A stretch of 64,000 nt of DNA, from contig NZ_JAMZEL010000003.1 of NCBI RefSeq assembly GCF_024158025.1, positions 186,001 to 250,000 of the forward strand, read 5' to 3'. Shown piece by piece: positions 40,929-49,766 of this stretch. The position numbers and the translations under genes were made by a program. Origin of the DNA: Runella salmonicolor. Its GTDB lineage: Bacteria > Bacteroidota > Bacteroidia > Cytophagales > Spirosomataceae. Position 1 is the stretch's first letter, and every line of letters begins with the position of its first letter. The notes under the pieces were generated by a model, which had not been told where the DNA came from, searched no databases, and saw only the letters and a program-made list of their open reading frames with translations.

Positions 40929-40968
40929 CAGGTTTTGAGAAAACTGCTTCTCAAAACCTGTCTTTTTT
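40929..40968 (+). terminator. Rho-independent terminator after the GH2 gene
   Basis: Perfect 13-bp stem CAGGTTTTGAGAA/TTCTCAAAACCTG with a 6-nt loop, followed by TCTTTTTT. It lies 16 bp after the GH2 stop and 13 bp before the sulfatase start, so the sulfatase needs read-through or its own promoter. Confidence 0.75.
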
Positions 40969-40980
40969 CAACTGATTCGT

Positions 40981-42567
40981 ATGAAAACAAAATATAGATT
41001 TACCGTCGCGTCGCTGGTCTTCTTGGGCCTGAGCGGATTAAGTTTTGGCCCACCCACCGCCACCGTTAAGCCCAACATCATCGTCATCATGGCCGATGAT
41101 ATGGGTTTTAGCGACATCGGCTGTTACGGTTCTGAAATCCCCACGCCTCACTTGGACAATCTGGCTAAAAATGGCACCAAATTCACGCAATTTTACAACG
41201 CGGCCCGTTGCTGTCCTAGTCGGGCGGCGTTGCTGACGGGGGTGTACCCGCATCAGGCAGGAATGGGCGAAATGGTGGTGACGAAGGTAAAAGACCGTGC
41301 GCAAGAAAATCCCTACCAAGGCTGGCTAAGTAGGCAAACTGCCACCGTGGCCGAAGTGCTAAAAACGGCAGGTTATCAGACATTTATGTCGGGCAAATGG
41401 CACGTGGGCGAAGAGCGCGTCGATTGGCCGTTGCAGCGCGGTTTTGATAAATATTTTGGCCTCATCAGCGGAGCCACGAGCTATTATGAGGTGTTGCCCG
41501 GTCGGTTGATGTTGGAAGACAACGAGCCATATAACCCGCCCAAGGATTTTTACATGACCGACGCCATCAGCGACAAAGCCGTGGAGTATATTTCGTCCAA
41601 CGAAAAAACGAAACAGCCCTTCTTTATGTACGTTGCTTACACCGCGCCGCATTGGCCGTTGCACGCGCCCGATGAAGAAATCCAAAAGTTTCGGGGTAAG
41701 TACAAGCGAGGTTGGGATGAATTGAGAAAAGAGCGGTTTTTGAATCAACAAAAAATGGGCCTCTTTGGCAAAAAATACGCGCTGCCCGAGCGTGATGTCG
41801 ACATTGCCGCTTGGGAAAACACCACCAACCAAGACGAATGGGATTTGAAAATGGCTACCTACGCCGCCATGGTGAGCCGCATGGATGCGGGCATTGGAAA
41901 AATCGTTGAAAAACTACGCGCCAACGGACAGCTCAATAATACGATGATTGTGTTTTTATCAGACAATGGAGCCTGCGCCGAAGTGCTGGATGCCCGCGCC
42001 AAAAAAGATTTGGGCGAAGCAGCATACGCCATTTCGTTGACAACGCCAGCGGGCCAAAAAGGCTCATATACCACGTATAGTAAAGAATGGGCCGCTTTGG
42101 GCAATACCCCTTTCCGGATGTACAAGCAGTTTACGCACGAAGGAGGCATCGCTACACCCATGATTGTCCATTATCCAAATGTCATAAAAAAGCCTTTCCA
42201 AACCTCGCAAGTTGGGCATATCATCGACCTCCTTCCGACAATTTTGGAAGTTGCGCAGGTGAAACAACCCCTTACGATGAACCAACAGAGCCTTAAGCCC
42301 ATCGAAGGCAAAAGTTTGATGCCCATTTTGCAGGGAAAAACCCGCAAAGGACACGACTATATCGCGTGGGAACATTTCGACAACCGCGCCATACGACAAG
42401 GAAAATGGAAGTTGGTAGGAATGAAAGGCAAAAGTCAATGGGAACTCTACGACATAGAAAACGACCGTACCGAAACCCAAGATTTGGCGCAGGCCCACCC
42501 CGAAATTGTTGCCCAGTTAACCGAAAAATACCGCCAATGGGCCGAGAAAGTGGGAGTGAGAAAATGA
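40981..42567 (+). CDS. Secreted S1-type arylsulfatase
   Basis: A 528-residue protein with a signal peptide (about 1-22). The alkaline-phosphatase-fold sulfatase motifs are present: metal-binding IIVIMADDMGFSDIGCYG (Asp39/Asp40) and the maturation site C-x-P-S-R as CCPSRAALLTG, in which Cys77 would become formylglycine. KWHVGE around residue 140, VAYTAPHWPLHAP and FLSDNGACAE complete the site. It likely removes sulfate esters from a polysaccharide or glycoprotein glycan. No sulfatase-maturating enzyme is encoded in the window. It sits between GH2 and an esterase, which fits glycan degradation. Confidence 0.92.
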   Translation: MKTKYRFTVASLVFLGLSGLSFGPPTATVKPNIIVIMADDMGFSDIGCYGSEIPTPHLDNLAKNGTKFTQFYNAARCCPSRAALLTGVYPHQAGMGEMVVTKVKDRAQENPYQGWLSRQTATVAEVLKTAGYQTFMSGKWHVGEERVDWPLQRGFDKYFGLISGATSYYEVLPGRLMLEDNEPYNPPKDFYMTDAISDKAVEYISSNEKTKQPFFMYVAYTAPHWPLHAPDEEIQKFRGKYKRGWDELRKERFLNQQKMGLFGKKYALPERDVDIAAWENTTNQDEWDLKMATYAAMVSRMDAGIGKIVEKLRANGQLNNTMIVFLSDNGACAEVLDARAKKDLGEAAYAISLTTPAGQKGSYTTYSKEWAALGNTPFRMYKQFTHEGGIATPMIVHYPNVIKKPFQTSQVGHIIDLLPTILEVAQVKQPLTMNQQSLKPIEGKSLMPILQGKTRKGHDYIAWEHFDNRAIRQGKWKLVGMKGKSQWELYDIENDRTETQDLAQAHPEIVAQLTEKYRQWAEKVGVRK

Positions 42568-42623
42568 GAGGTTGTTTATTAATAAATTGATTATCACTTG
42601 AATTTGTGTAGACAAGCTTTGTT

Positions 42624-43490
42624 ATGCCAAAAAATCTATTTCTCTTCTTTACGATATTTTTCGTCTATACTGCCCACTGCCAACTGGTGAGCGACTCGGT
42701 GCTGATTGAAGGTCATTACCGTACCTTTCATTTTCTAGCACCTGCCGATAAGCAGTCTTCTTTGCTGTTTGTTTTGCACGGCTCAGGGGGCAACGGGCGT
42801 GGACAGCGAAACGGAGCCCAGAAATTGGAAGCCGTCGCGCCCAATGAGAATATTTTGATGGTATATCCTGATGGGTATAAAAAATATTGGAACGAATGTA
42901 GGAAAACGGCGCAGTCGGCTGCAAACATGGAAAACATCAACGACAATGCGTTTTTTCAATCCATGATTACCTATTTCGAGAAAAAATACGGCATCAATCC
43001 TAAAAAAGTATTTGCGGTAGGCACTTCGGGCGGCGGGCACATGGCGTATAAGTTGGCGCTGACGATGCCCGAACAGTTCAGGGCCATTACCGCGCTTATT
43101 GCCAACTTACCCGACACCAATAACATGGACTGCGTCGAAAAACGCATGGCGATTCCGGTAATGATTGTCAACGGTACGGCCGACCGCACCAACCCCTACG
43201 CTGGTGGAGAGGTGCTGACCAACGGCATTAGCCTTGGTTTTGTTCGCTCTACCGACCGGACGTTCAAATATTGGTCTGAACTGGCGGGATATGCAGGCAG
43301 CCCCAAAATGGAGGCGCTGCCCGATACCGACCCAACCGATGGCCGCACCATTGAGCGCTATACGTACAAAGAACCTGGAAAGCCCGAAGTGACCCTCCTG
43401 AAAGTACTGAACGGTGAGCACAATTCCCCGCGTGATATTGATGTGTATCTGGAAGCATGGGCGTTTTTTAAGCGGCAAATGATTGAGTGA
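42624..43490 (+). CDS. Secreted PHB-depolymerase/feruloyl-esterase-like hydrolase (LpqC group)
   Basis: A 288-residue protein with a signal peptide ending TAHCQ (about 20). An alpha/beta-hydrolase with LLFVLHGSGGNGRGQ (oxyanion hole, about 47-61), nucleophile GTSGGGHMAYK (Ser135), a probable acid in IVNGTADRTNPYAGG, and catalytic His in NGEHNSP. The pattern matches the esterase_PHB/LpqC family, which includes feruloyl and acetyl-xylan esterases. It starts 56 bp after the sulfatase stop and is probably cotranscribed. An ester on a sulfated or acylated glycan is a plausible target by context. Confidence 0.83.
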   Translation: MPKNLFLFFTIFFVYTAHCQLVSDSVLIEGHYRTFHFLAPADKQSSLLFVLHGSGGNGRGQRNGAQKLEAVAPNENILMVYPDGYKKYWNECRKTAQSAANMENINDNAFFQSMITYFEKKYGINPKKVFAVGTSGGGHMAYKLALTMPEQFRAITALIANLPDTNNMDCVEKRMAIPVMIVNGTADRTNPYAGGEVLTNGISLGFVRSTDRTFKYWSELAGYAGSPKMEALPDTDPTDGRTIERYTYKEPGKPEVTLLKVLNGEHNSPRDIDVYLEAWAFFKRQMIE

Positions 43491-43672
43491 TGCACGGGCC
43501 TATACGTGCATTAGGGCGGTAAGCCGCAGCAATTCTCAAAACCTGAATCTTTTCCAGCATCGTGCTTGGAAGGGAGATTATTGGTAAAAAACACCAACAA
43601 CGGCAAGCGCTCTTTTAACCCCATGCTTTAGCGTGGGGCTTGGAAACCAGGACATATATCGGGCTTTAGCCC
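43491..43672. repeat. Cluster of short palindromes
   Basis: Three hairpins lie in the gap between the esterase and the sialate O-acetylesterase genes. TGCACG/CGTGCA (43491-43510) begins at the first base after the esterase stop; CCCCATGC/GCGTGGGG follows at 43619-43638; GGGCT/AGCCC at 43661-43672. The latter two look like degenerate copies of dispersed palindromes of the kind seen in many Bacteroidota intergenic regions. No gene is seen here. Confidence 0.45.
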
Positions 43673-43726
43673 TGAACTTTACAGTATTTTAACACAAAAA
43701 ATTATTCCCTCCCCCTCCCTAAAAAA

Positions 43727-45127
43727 ATGAAAAAACTCTTCCTTCTCCTCCTTCTCTCCCCACTATTCGCCGTTGCCGATGTGTACTTGCCGGCTATTTT
43801 TAGTAGTAATATGGTGTTGCAGCAGCAGGCCAACGTCACCGTGTGGGGATGGGCGCAGCCGGGCGAGAGGGTAACAGTTTCGGGAAGTTGGCAAAGTGAA
43901 ACGGTCAGTGTGGTGACCAACGAAAATGCCGTTTGGAAATTAACCATTGCTACCACCAAAGCAGGAGGCGGGTCGTATACGTTGACGATTCAGGGGCGTA
44001 ACAGGATTGTGCTGGAAAACGTCCTCATGGGTGAGGTGTGGCTGTGTGCTGGTCAATCCAACATGGAATGGAGCGCCGACCACGGCGTAAAAGATGCCAA
44101 GGCAGAGTTGCCCACGGCCTACAATGCCAACATTCGTTTTTTCAAAATGCCCAAACTCACCGCCGAAACGCCCCAAACCGACGCCAAAGGAACTTGGACG
44201 ATTTGCGATTCGCTGACGTTGAAGCGGTTCAGTGCCGTGGGATATTTTTTCGGTAAGAAACTCAATCAATCGCTCAATGTGCCCATCGGCCTGATTGACG
44301 TAGCATGGGGCGGTTCGTACATCGAATCGTGGATTCCCGAGCATTTGGTCAATCTCTTCCCCAACACCCGTACCTCGGCCGAAACCATGATTCCGAGCAA
44401 AGGATGGCCGCGACAGGCGGGATATATTTACAACGGCATGGTGGCTCCGCTCACGCCGTTTGCCATAGCGGGGGCTTTGTGGTATCAGGGCGAGTCCAAC
44501 CGCCATTATCCTTCTACGTACTACCAACTTATGCACCTGATGGTGGATACGTGGCGGGGCGCGTGGCAGAAAGACTTTCCGTTTTATTACGTTCAAATTG
44601 CCCCTTTCAACTACCGCGATACCACCGAATTTAAAGCCCCCGCCGTGCGCGAGATGCAAACCCGCGCCATGGATATTCCAAAATCAGGGATGGTGGTCAT
44701 TACCGATTTAGTGGATGATTTGAATAACATTCATCCCGCGTATAAAAAAGAAGTTGGTAATCGGTTGGCGGTCTGGGCATTGGCGGAGACTTACCATCAG
44801 AAAAACGGAAACTACAAAAGCCCGCAGTATAAATCTCTGCAAGTAGACGGTGCCAAAGCCATTGTTTCGTTTGACCACGCCGAAAGTGGCCTTGCCGCCA
44901 AAGGAGGCCCGTTGACGGAGTTTGAAGTGGCGGGGGCAGACCGCGTATTTTACAAAGCACAGGCCCGAATTGTTAAAAACAACGCCGTTGAAGTCACCTC
45001 CGAAAAGGTTAGTCAGCCCGTTGCGGTGCGTTTTGCGTTTCGGGATACGCCCGTACCAAATTTGTTCAACAAAGAGGGGTTACCCGCCATTCCGTTTCGG
45101 ACAGATGATTGGAAATTGGGAAAGTAA
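43727..45127 (+). CDS. Sialate O-acetylesterase, secreted
   Basis: A 466-residue protein with a signal peptide (about 1-17). An N-terminal Ig-like domain (about 20-100) is followed by an SGNH-type domain with GEVWLCAGQSNMEW (nucleophile Ser111), IDVAWGGSYIESWIP (about 188-203), ALWYQGESNRHYP, and the Asp/His region VVITDLVDDLNNIHPAYKKEVGNRLA. Members remove 9-O- or 4-O-acetyl groups from sialic acid, but many relatives in plant-glycan loci act on other acetylated sugars. It closes the GH2-sulfatase-esterase block. Confidence 0.9.
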   Translation: MKKLFLLLLLSPLFAVADVYLPAIFSSNMVLQQQANVTVWGWAQPGERVTVSGSWQSETVSVVTNENAVWKLTIATTKAGGGSYTLTIQGRNRIVLENVLMGEVWLCAGQSNMEWSADHGVKDAKAELPTAYNANIRFFKMPKLTAETPQTDAKGTWTICDSLTLKRFSAVGYFFGKKLNQSLNVPIGLIDVAWGGSYIESWIPEHLVNLFPNTRTSAETMIPSKGWPRQAGYIYNGMVAPLTPFAIAGALWYQGESNRHYPSTYYQLMHLMVDTWRGAWQKDFPFYYVQIAPFNYRDTTEFKAPAVREMQTRAMDIPKSGMVVITDLVDDLNNIHPAYKKEVGNRLAVWALAETYHQKNGNYKSPQYKSLQVDGAKAIVSFDHAESGLAAKGGPLTEFEVAGADRVFYKAQARIVKNNAVEVTSEKVSQPVAVRFAFRDTPVPNLFNKEGLPAIPFRTDDWKLGK

Positions 45128-45166
45128 CGGATGGTTTTGGCGGACTGTTGAAAAGTAGCTTTCAAG

Positions 45167-45214
45167 ACTACCAGAATTGGGGATGGTACAATCATTCGTA
45201 ATTCGAGAACTTTG
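45167..45214 (+). promoter_or_regulatory. Promoter with 21-bp operator, copy 1
   Basis: An imperfect palindrome (45167-45187; begins ACTACCAGAA, ends GGGATGGT) is followed after 19 bp by GAACTTTG (45207-45214), seven of eight matches to the -7 consensus. The start of the barrel gene lies 55 bp past the palindrome. No -33 TTTG is present, which suggests activator dependence. An identical arrangement occurs at 52276. Confidence 0.6.
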
Positions 45215-45242
45215 ATGTATCAATTAAACAATCTACATTGAT

Positions 45243-47681
45243 ATGTCAGCCATTTCTCGCCTCCTTTGTTTATTGCTTCTTCTGGAAAGTAGTTTTAGCT
45301 TTGCCCAACGTAGCCTTACAGGTAGGGTGCAATCTACCAACGGGCAGCCTCTGGCCTTTGCCAATGTGCTGTTAATCAGCGCCAAAGATTCTTCGATGGC
45401 CAAGGGGGCGGTGGCCAATGAGGCGGGCCTATTTGCTTTTGAAGGCCTCAAAACTGGACAGTATTTAGTCACTACGAGCATGGTGGGCTATCGCAATGCC
45501 TACTCCGCACCGTTTGCCCTTAAAGACGCTGAAGGAACGCACCAATTGGCTACCCTCACGGCAAATGCCCTCGAAAAGCAACTCAACGAGGTGACGGTCA
45601 TTGCCCAAAAGCCAATTTTTGAACAACAACTTGATAAGTTGGTCATCAATCCTTCGGCCATGATGACGGCGGCGGGTGGTTCGGTCTTGGACGTACTCGA
45701 ACGCTCGCCGGGCGTGCGGGTAGACCGCCAAAACAGTAACATTGCCCTTGGCGGAAAGTCGGGGGTGATGGTGATGCTCAATGGTAAACTCTCGCGGCTA
45801 CCGCTGGAAACATTGGTACAAATGCTCAGCGGAATGAACGCCGACTACGTCGAAACAATCGAACTCATCACTAATCCTTCGGCGCGGTACGATGCGGAGG
45901 GAAATGCGGGTTTGATAAACATTGTCCTCAAGCGCAAACAGGGCGAAGGAACCAACGGGAGTTTTTCACTCATGGCAGGGTATGGCAAGTTCGAGAAAAC
46001 CAACGGGAGCTTTTCCATTAATCACAATCGAGGAAGGGTGAATTTGTTTGCCAATACTTCTTACAATTACGACCGCGGTTGGTTTGATTTTTTACCGATT
46101 CGCAACCAATCCGTGCAAGGGGCAATTTGGCGAAACGAACAATATTCCGACCGCTACCCCATCACCAAAAACGCCGATTTTAGGGTCGGAGCCGATATTT
46201 TACTGACCAAACGAACCGTGCTTTCGGCACAAGTGCAGGGTTTACTCAACAAGCGGGATGTCATCTCTTACAATTCCTCTAATACCCGCATTGCGGGGCA
46301 ATCCCAGCCGTTTACTACGTCGGAACTGACGTGGATGGAAGATACGCCGTGGCGAAATTGGGGCGCAAGCGTGGGGCTTTCGCATACCACCGCCCGCCAA
46401 CATACCCTTACCATTGACGCTGATTATCAATGGTATGAGAACAATGGCATCAATACCTTTGACATTACCCAATTTATGACTATCGACCCTTCGGTTTTGC
46501 CCATCAAATCCATGAAAACCACCAAAGAAACGGGTATTCAGTTTGGGGTCTTGCGTGCTGATTATGCGCGATCTTTGGGTAAAAAGTGGAAAATGGAGAG
46601 TGGTTTTAAAATCAACCTATCGCACATTGACAACGCCCTCGGCGTGGAACGCAACATAGACGGACTGCTCACCATAGACCCCGACTTGACCAATAAAGCC
46701 CTTTTCCGTGAAACAATTGGGGCGGCCTACGCCAATTTTACGGGAAAACTCGGCCCTAAAACTGATTTTCAAGGCGGTCTCCGGGCCGAAAATACGCATA
46801 CCAACATCCAATCGGCGGACGGTAAACCCCTCCTCGACCGACGCTACCTCAATCTGTTTCCGAGCGCTTCGCTCAAGCACCAAGTCGGAAAACTACACAC
46901 CCTTAACCTTGCTTACAGTCGCCGCTTGACGCGCCCCGTCTTTACCGAACTGATTCCTAATTTTTTTATCACCGACCCCAATACCTACTACGTGGGTAAC
47001 ATCGCCCTAAAACCCGCCTACAACAGTAGCCTTAGGGCAGGCTATGGGTTCAAGGGGGCTTATTTTTTCTGGGTGGGGTATGGTCGCGAACGGGATGTCA
47101 TCAACAAACACCAACCCGTTACGTATCCTGGTCGTCCCGAATTGATTCACATTACCCAAAATTTCGACCGTTCTGATGTATTGTCAGTAGAAATAACCTT
47201 TCCGTTGACGCTTGTGTCATGGTGGAAAGTGCAAAATAATTTGGCGGGGTATTACCGCAGTTCGCAATCGCAGTTTGACATTGGGCCTTTCAGTCAACGC
47301 ATCTATTACGGAAATGCCAATTCTGTGCATATCTTCAACCTCGGCAAACGTTGGACCGCTGAATTAAACGTGCAGTACCTATCACTTATTCCGGCGGGGG
47401 TCATGAACTTACGCAGCCGAACCAACGTAATCGCGGGTATTCAGAAAGTATTACCCAATAATAAAGGCATGTTTCGGCTAAACATCAACGATATTTTTTG
47501 GACAAACACGTTACGATGGTATACCTCATTTTCAACTCAACAGTTTGATTTTCAGGCAAAAATGAAGTTTGAGCCGCGCGTAGTGAAATTGACGTACTCG
47601 TGTAGTTTTGGCAATCAAAAAGTCAAAACCACCCGCCAACGCCGAGGTGCCGAAGAAGAACGGAGCAGAGTTCAGTTTTAG
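45243..47681 (+). CDS. Outer-membrane beta-barrel protein (TonB-receptor-like, PF14905 type)
   Basis: An 812-residue protein with a signal peptide ending SFAQ (about 21). Residues about 22-105 form a carboxypeptidase-regulatory-like Ig domain (LTGRVQSTNGQPLAFANVLLI), followed by a plug-like domain (VLDVLERSPGVRVDRQNSNIALGGKSGVMVMLNGK; YVETIELITNPSARYDAEGNAGLINIVLK) and a barrel of many alternating strands with a short charged tail. This is the common Bacteroidota 'outer membrane beta-barrel family', distinct from SusC. Ligand unknown. It is first in a run with two kinases and a regulator (38 bp to the next gene), under the copy 1 operator. Confidence 0.87.
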   Translation: MSAISRLLCLLLLLESSFSFAQRSLTGRVQSTNGQPLAFANVLLISAKDSSMAKGAVANEAGLFAFEGLKTGQYLVTTSMVGYRNAYSAPFALKDAEGTHQLATLTANALEKQLNEVTVIAQKPIFEQQLDKLVINPSAMMTAAGGSVLDVLERSPGVRVDRQNSNIALGGKSGVMVMLNGKLSRLPLETLVQMLSGMNADYVETIELITNPSARYDAEGNAGLINIVLKRKQGEGTNGSFSLMAGYGKFEKTNGSFSINHNRGRVNLFANTSYNYDRGWFDFLPIRNQSVQGAIWRNEQYSDRYPITKNADFRVGADILLTKRTVLSAQVQGLLNKRDVISYNSSNTRIAGQSQPFTTSELTWMEDTPWRNWGASVGLSHTTARQHTLTIDADYQWYENNGINTFDITQFMTIDPSVLPIKSMKTTKETGIQFGVLRADYARSLGKKWKMESGFKINLSHIDNALGVERNIDGLLTIDPDLTNKALFRETIGAAYANFTGKLGPKTDFQGGLRAENTHTNIQSADGKPLLDRRYLNLFPSASLKHQVGKLHTLNLAYSRRLTRPVFTELIPNFFITDPNTYYVGNIALKPAYNSSLRAGYGFKGAYFFWVGYGRERDVINKHQPVTYPGRPELIHITQNFDRSDVLSVEITFPLTLVSWWKVQNNLAGYYRSSQSQFDIGPFSQRIYYGNANSVHIFNLGKRWTAELNVQYLSLIPAGVMNLRSRTNVIAGIQKVLPNNKGMFRLNINDIFWTNTLRWYTSFSTQQFDFQAKMKFEPRVVKLTYSCSFGNQKVKTTRQRRGAEEERSRVQF

Positions 47682-47719
47682 AATGATTATCCTTATCTTG
47701 TATAACAAATCTGCTACTA

Positions 47720-49756
47720 ATGCGAACCCTGCTCTTCTTCCTACTCATTGGCATCCACCTACCGGCTTGGGCACAGCCTGTGCTGACCATTAGTGATGGT
47801 CAACGCACACGCACGGTTGCGCCCTGCGCCTACTATTACGAAGACTTAACCCATCAACTTACCTATGAACAGATAGCACGTTATCCCTTGGACTCCTTCA
47901 AACCTATGAACCGACAGGGGGCCATTCAATTGGGGATTCGATTGGGAACAATATGGCTGAGATTTAACGTCAATAATCAGACTGAAAGGGAATTGGTTTT
48001 GCTTTCAACCCAATGGAGATTTACCAGACTGGAGGTATATACAGTAGATGAAAAAGGCCTATTGACCATTCAAAAACTACCTTCCAATACCCCGTTTTCG
48101 GAGCGATTAGCCCCTATTGCACAAGCCTTAGCTTCCTTAGGTAAACAGCCACGTACGGTTTATCTTGCAGCAGAGTTTTCCATCGTTGACTTTTACAATG
48201 ACTATCTGCAACTCACCGACATGGGCAATGCCCTTCTTTATCAAAAGCAAATTGGTTTTTGGCATGGTGGGTTGGCCGGCGTGTATTTTTTGGTTTTTTT
48301 GTACGCACTTGTCTTTTATTTTCGACTCCGCGACCCGCTCATCGGTTGGTATGCTTTATTTGTTTTTGCCAATACTCACTGGTTTATAGACCGCAGTGGA
48401 TATCTTTTAGAATTTTTCGGACAAGACTCTTGGTATGCCCAATTCCGTCCGTATTATCCTATTCATTTGGTCTTTTTGGGCGTGTGGACTATTTTTTTAA
48501 TCAAATTTACCAACCTCAAAAAATATTCTAAGTTCCTTTATTACCTACTCATTTTTTGGCTTGGGTTAGATGTGGCAGCTTACCTGCATCAGATGATTAG
48601 TGGGTTTTTCGGGCCGCCTTACTCGGTGATGCGTATTGTAACGCATTGGTTAGGTATTGAATATGTGGGGTATCTGGCTATTAGTTTATTTTTATTATTG
48701 ATTGCCGTTGTGTATGTAAGTATCAGGGATTTTCAAAAAGTACGGTGGTACGCACTGGCGTTTAGTATTGGGTTGACTTCGATGATTATCGCTATCTTAG
48801 CCCTTTATGACATTTCTTGGCTGCCTCATTATCCATACAACAATTTCTATTTTATTGGCTCATTACTGGAAATAGTTCTGTTGGGGTTTGTGTTAGCCGA
48901 ACGCGTCAGCCAACACCGAAAAGAGCAATTCCAAACCCAGCAGCAACTCATCGTCCAACTCCAAGAAAACCTGCGCCACCAAAACAAACTCCTCCAAATC
49001 CGCGATGAGATTGCCCGCGACCTGCACGACGAAGTGGGTGCCACCCTCACCAGCATTGCCACTTCGGCCAAGGTGATTCAGAAAAAAAATGGCAGCAACA
49101 ATCCAGACACAAACGCTATTTTAGTCCAAATCAAAACCGATTCCGAAGAAGCTATTCACACCATTCGAGATACCGTTTGGGCTTTGAATCCTGACAACGA
49201 TGCCCCCGAAAAACTCCTCGAAAAGATGCAAGCCGTGGGTTTTAAACTGCTCACTACCCACGACATCGCCTTTGTTTTTGAGAATGAAGTGCCCACCGCA
49301 CAACTGCCCGTGTTTAGTATGGAACAGCGCCGTAATATTTATCTGGTGTACAAGGAAGCCCTCCACAACATTGTCAAACACGCTAATGCCGCCAATGTCA
49401 AAGTGCATATCTGTCAGCAAATTACTGATTTACATGTCCGAATTTCGGACGATGGACAAGGGTTTAATTGTACCCAAAACGCCGAAGGCAACGGCCTGAG
49501 AAACTTTCAAAAACGAGCCAATGAAGGTAGTTTTGAAGTAAATGTTTTTTCGAGGGAAGGAATGGGAACGATTGTGGAAATGGTTATGATCTGCACCAAA
49601 GAATCTACATTGACTCCATCTAACTTTTCTAAAGCCTCAACCCATCCCGCCCTGAAAAGACTTAATACCAATTCCCTCTTGGGCCGGGCCGCTGGAGCAG
49701 TGGACGACGAAGGCGAAGGTGGGTCAGCGGCGACCGTAAGTTTGAATCCCCAATAA
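47720..49756 (+). CDS. 7TMR-DISM sensor histidine kinase, copy 1
   Basis: A 678-residue protein with a signal peptide ending AWAQ (about 18), a periplasmic 7TMR-DISMED2-like beta domain (about 20-180, with LDSFKPMN and IWLRFNVNNQTE), seven transmembrane helices (about 185-395), a coiled-coil linker (QHRKEQFQTQQQLIVQLQEN), HisKA_3 with RDLHDEVGATLTSI (His about 435) and an HATPase with NIVKHANAANV and DDGQGF...GNGLRNF. It phosphorylates a LuxR-type regulator, here the gene at 51638. It ends in a tail of about 50 residues absent from copy 2, Gly/Ala/Asp-rich and without homology. Confidence 0.88.
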   Translation: MRTLLFFLLIGIHLPAWAQPVLTISDGQRTRTVAPCAYYYEDLTHQLTYEQIARYPLDSFKPMNRQGAIQLGIRLGTIWLRFNVNNQTERELVLLSTQWRFTRLEVYTVDEKGLLTIQKLPSNTPFSERLAPIAQALASLGKQPRTVYLAAEFSIVDFYNDYLQLTDMGNALLYQKQIGFWHGGLAGVYFLVFLYALVFYFRLRDPLIGWYALFVFANTHWFIDRSGYLLEFFGQDSWYAQFRPYYPIHLVFLGVWTIFLIKFTNLKKYSKFLYYLLIFWLGLDVAAYLHQMISGFFGPPYSVMRIVTHWLGIEYVGYLAISLFLLLIAVVYVSIRDFQKVRWYALAFSIGLTSMIIAILALYDISWLPHYPYNNFYFIGSLLEIVLLGFVLAERVSQHRKEQFQTQQQLIVQLQENLRHQNKLLQIRDEIARDLHDEVGATLTSIATSAKVIQKKNGSNNPDTNAILVQIKTDSEEAIHTIRDTVWALNPDNDAPEKLLEKMQAVGFKLLTTHDIAFVFENEVPTAQLPVFSMEQRRNIYLVYKEALHNIVKHANAANVKVHICQQITDLHVRISDDGQGFNCTQNAEGNGLRNFQKRANEGSFEVNVFSREGMGTIVEMVMICTKESTLTPSNFSKASTHPALKRLNTNSLLGRAAGAVDDEGEGGSAATVSLNPQ

Positions 49757-49766
49757 ATCAAACGGT

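Noticed and set aside
43940..44659. 239-codon frame on the minus strand
   Set aside because: Antisense to the sialate O-acetylesterase catalytic domain.
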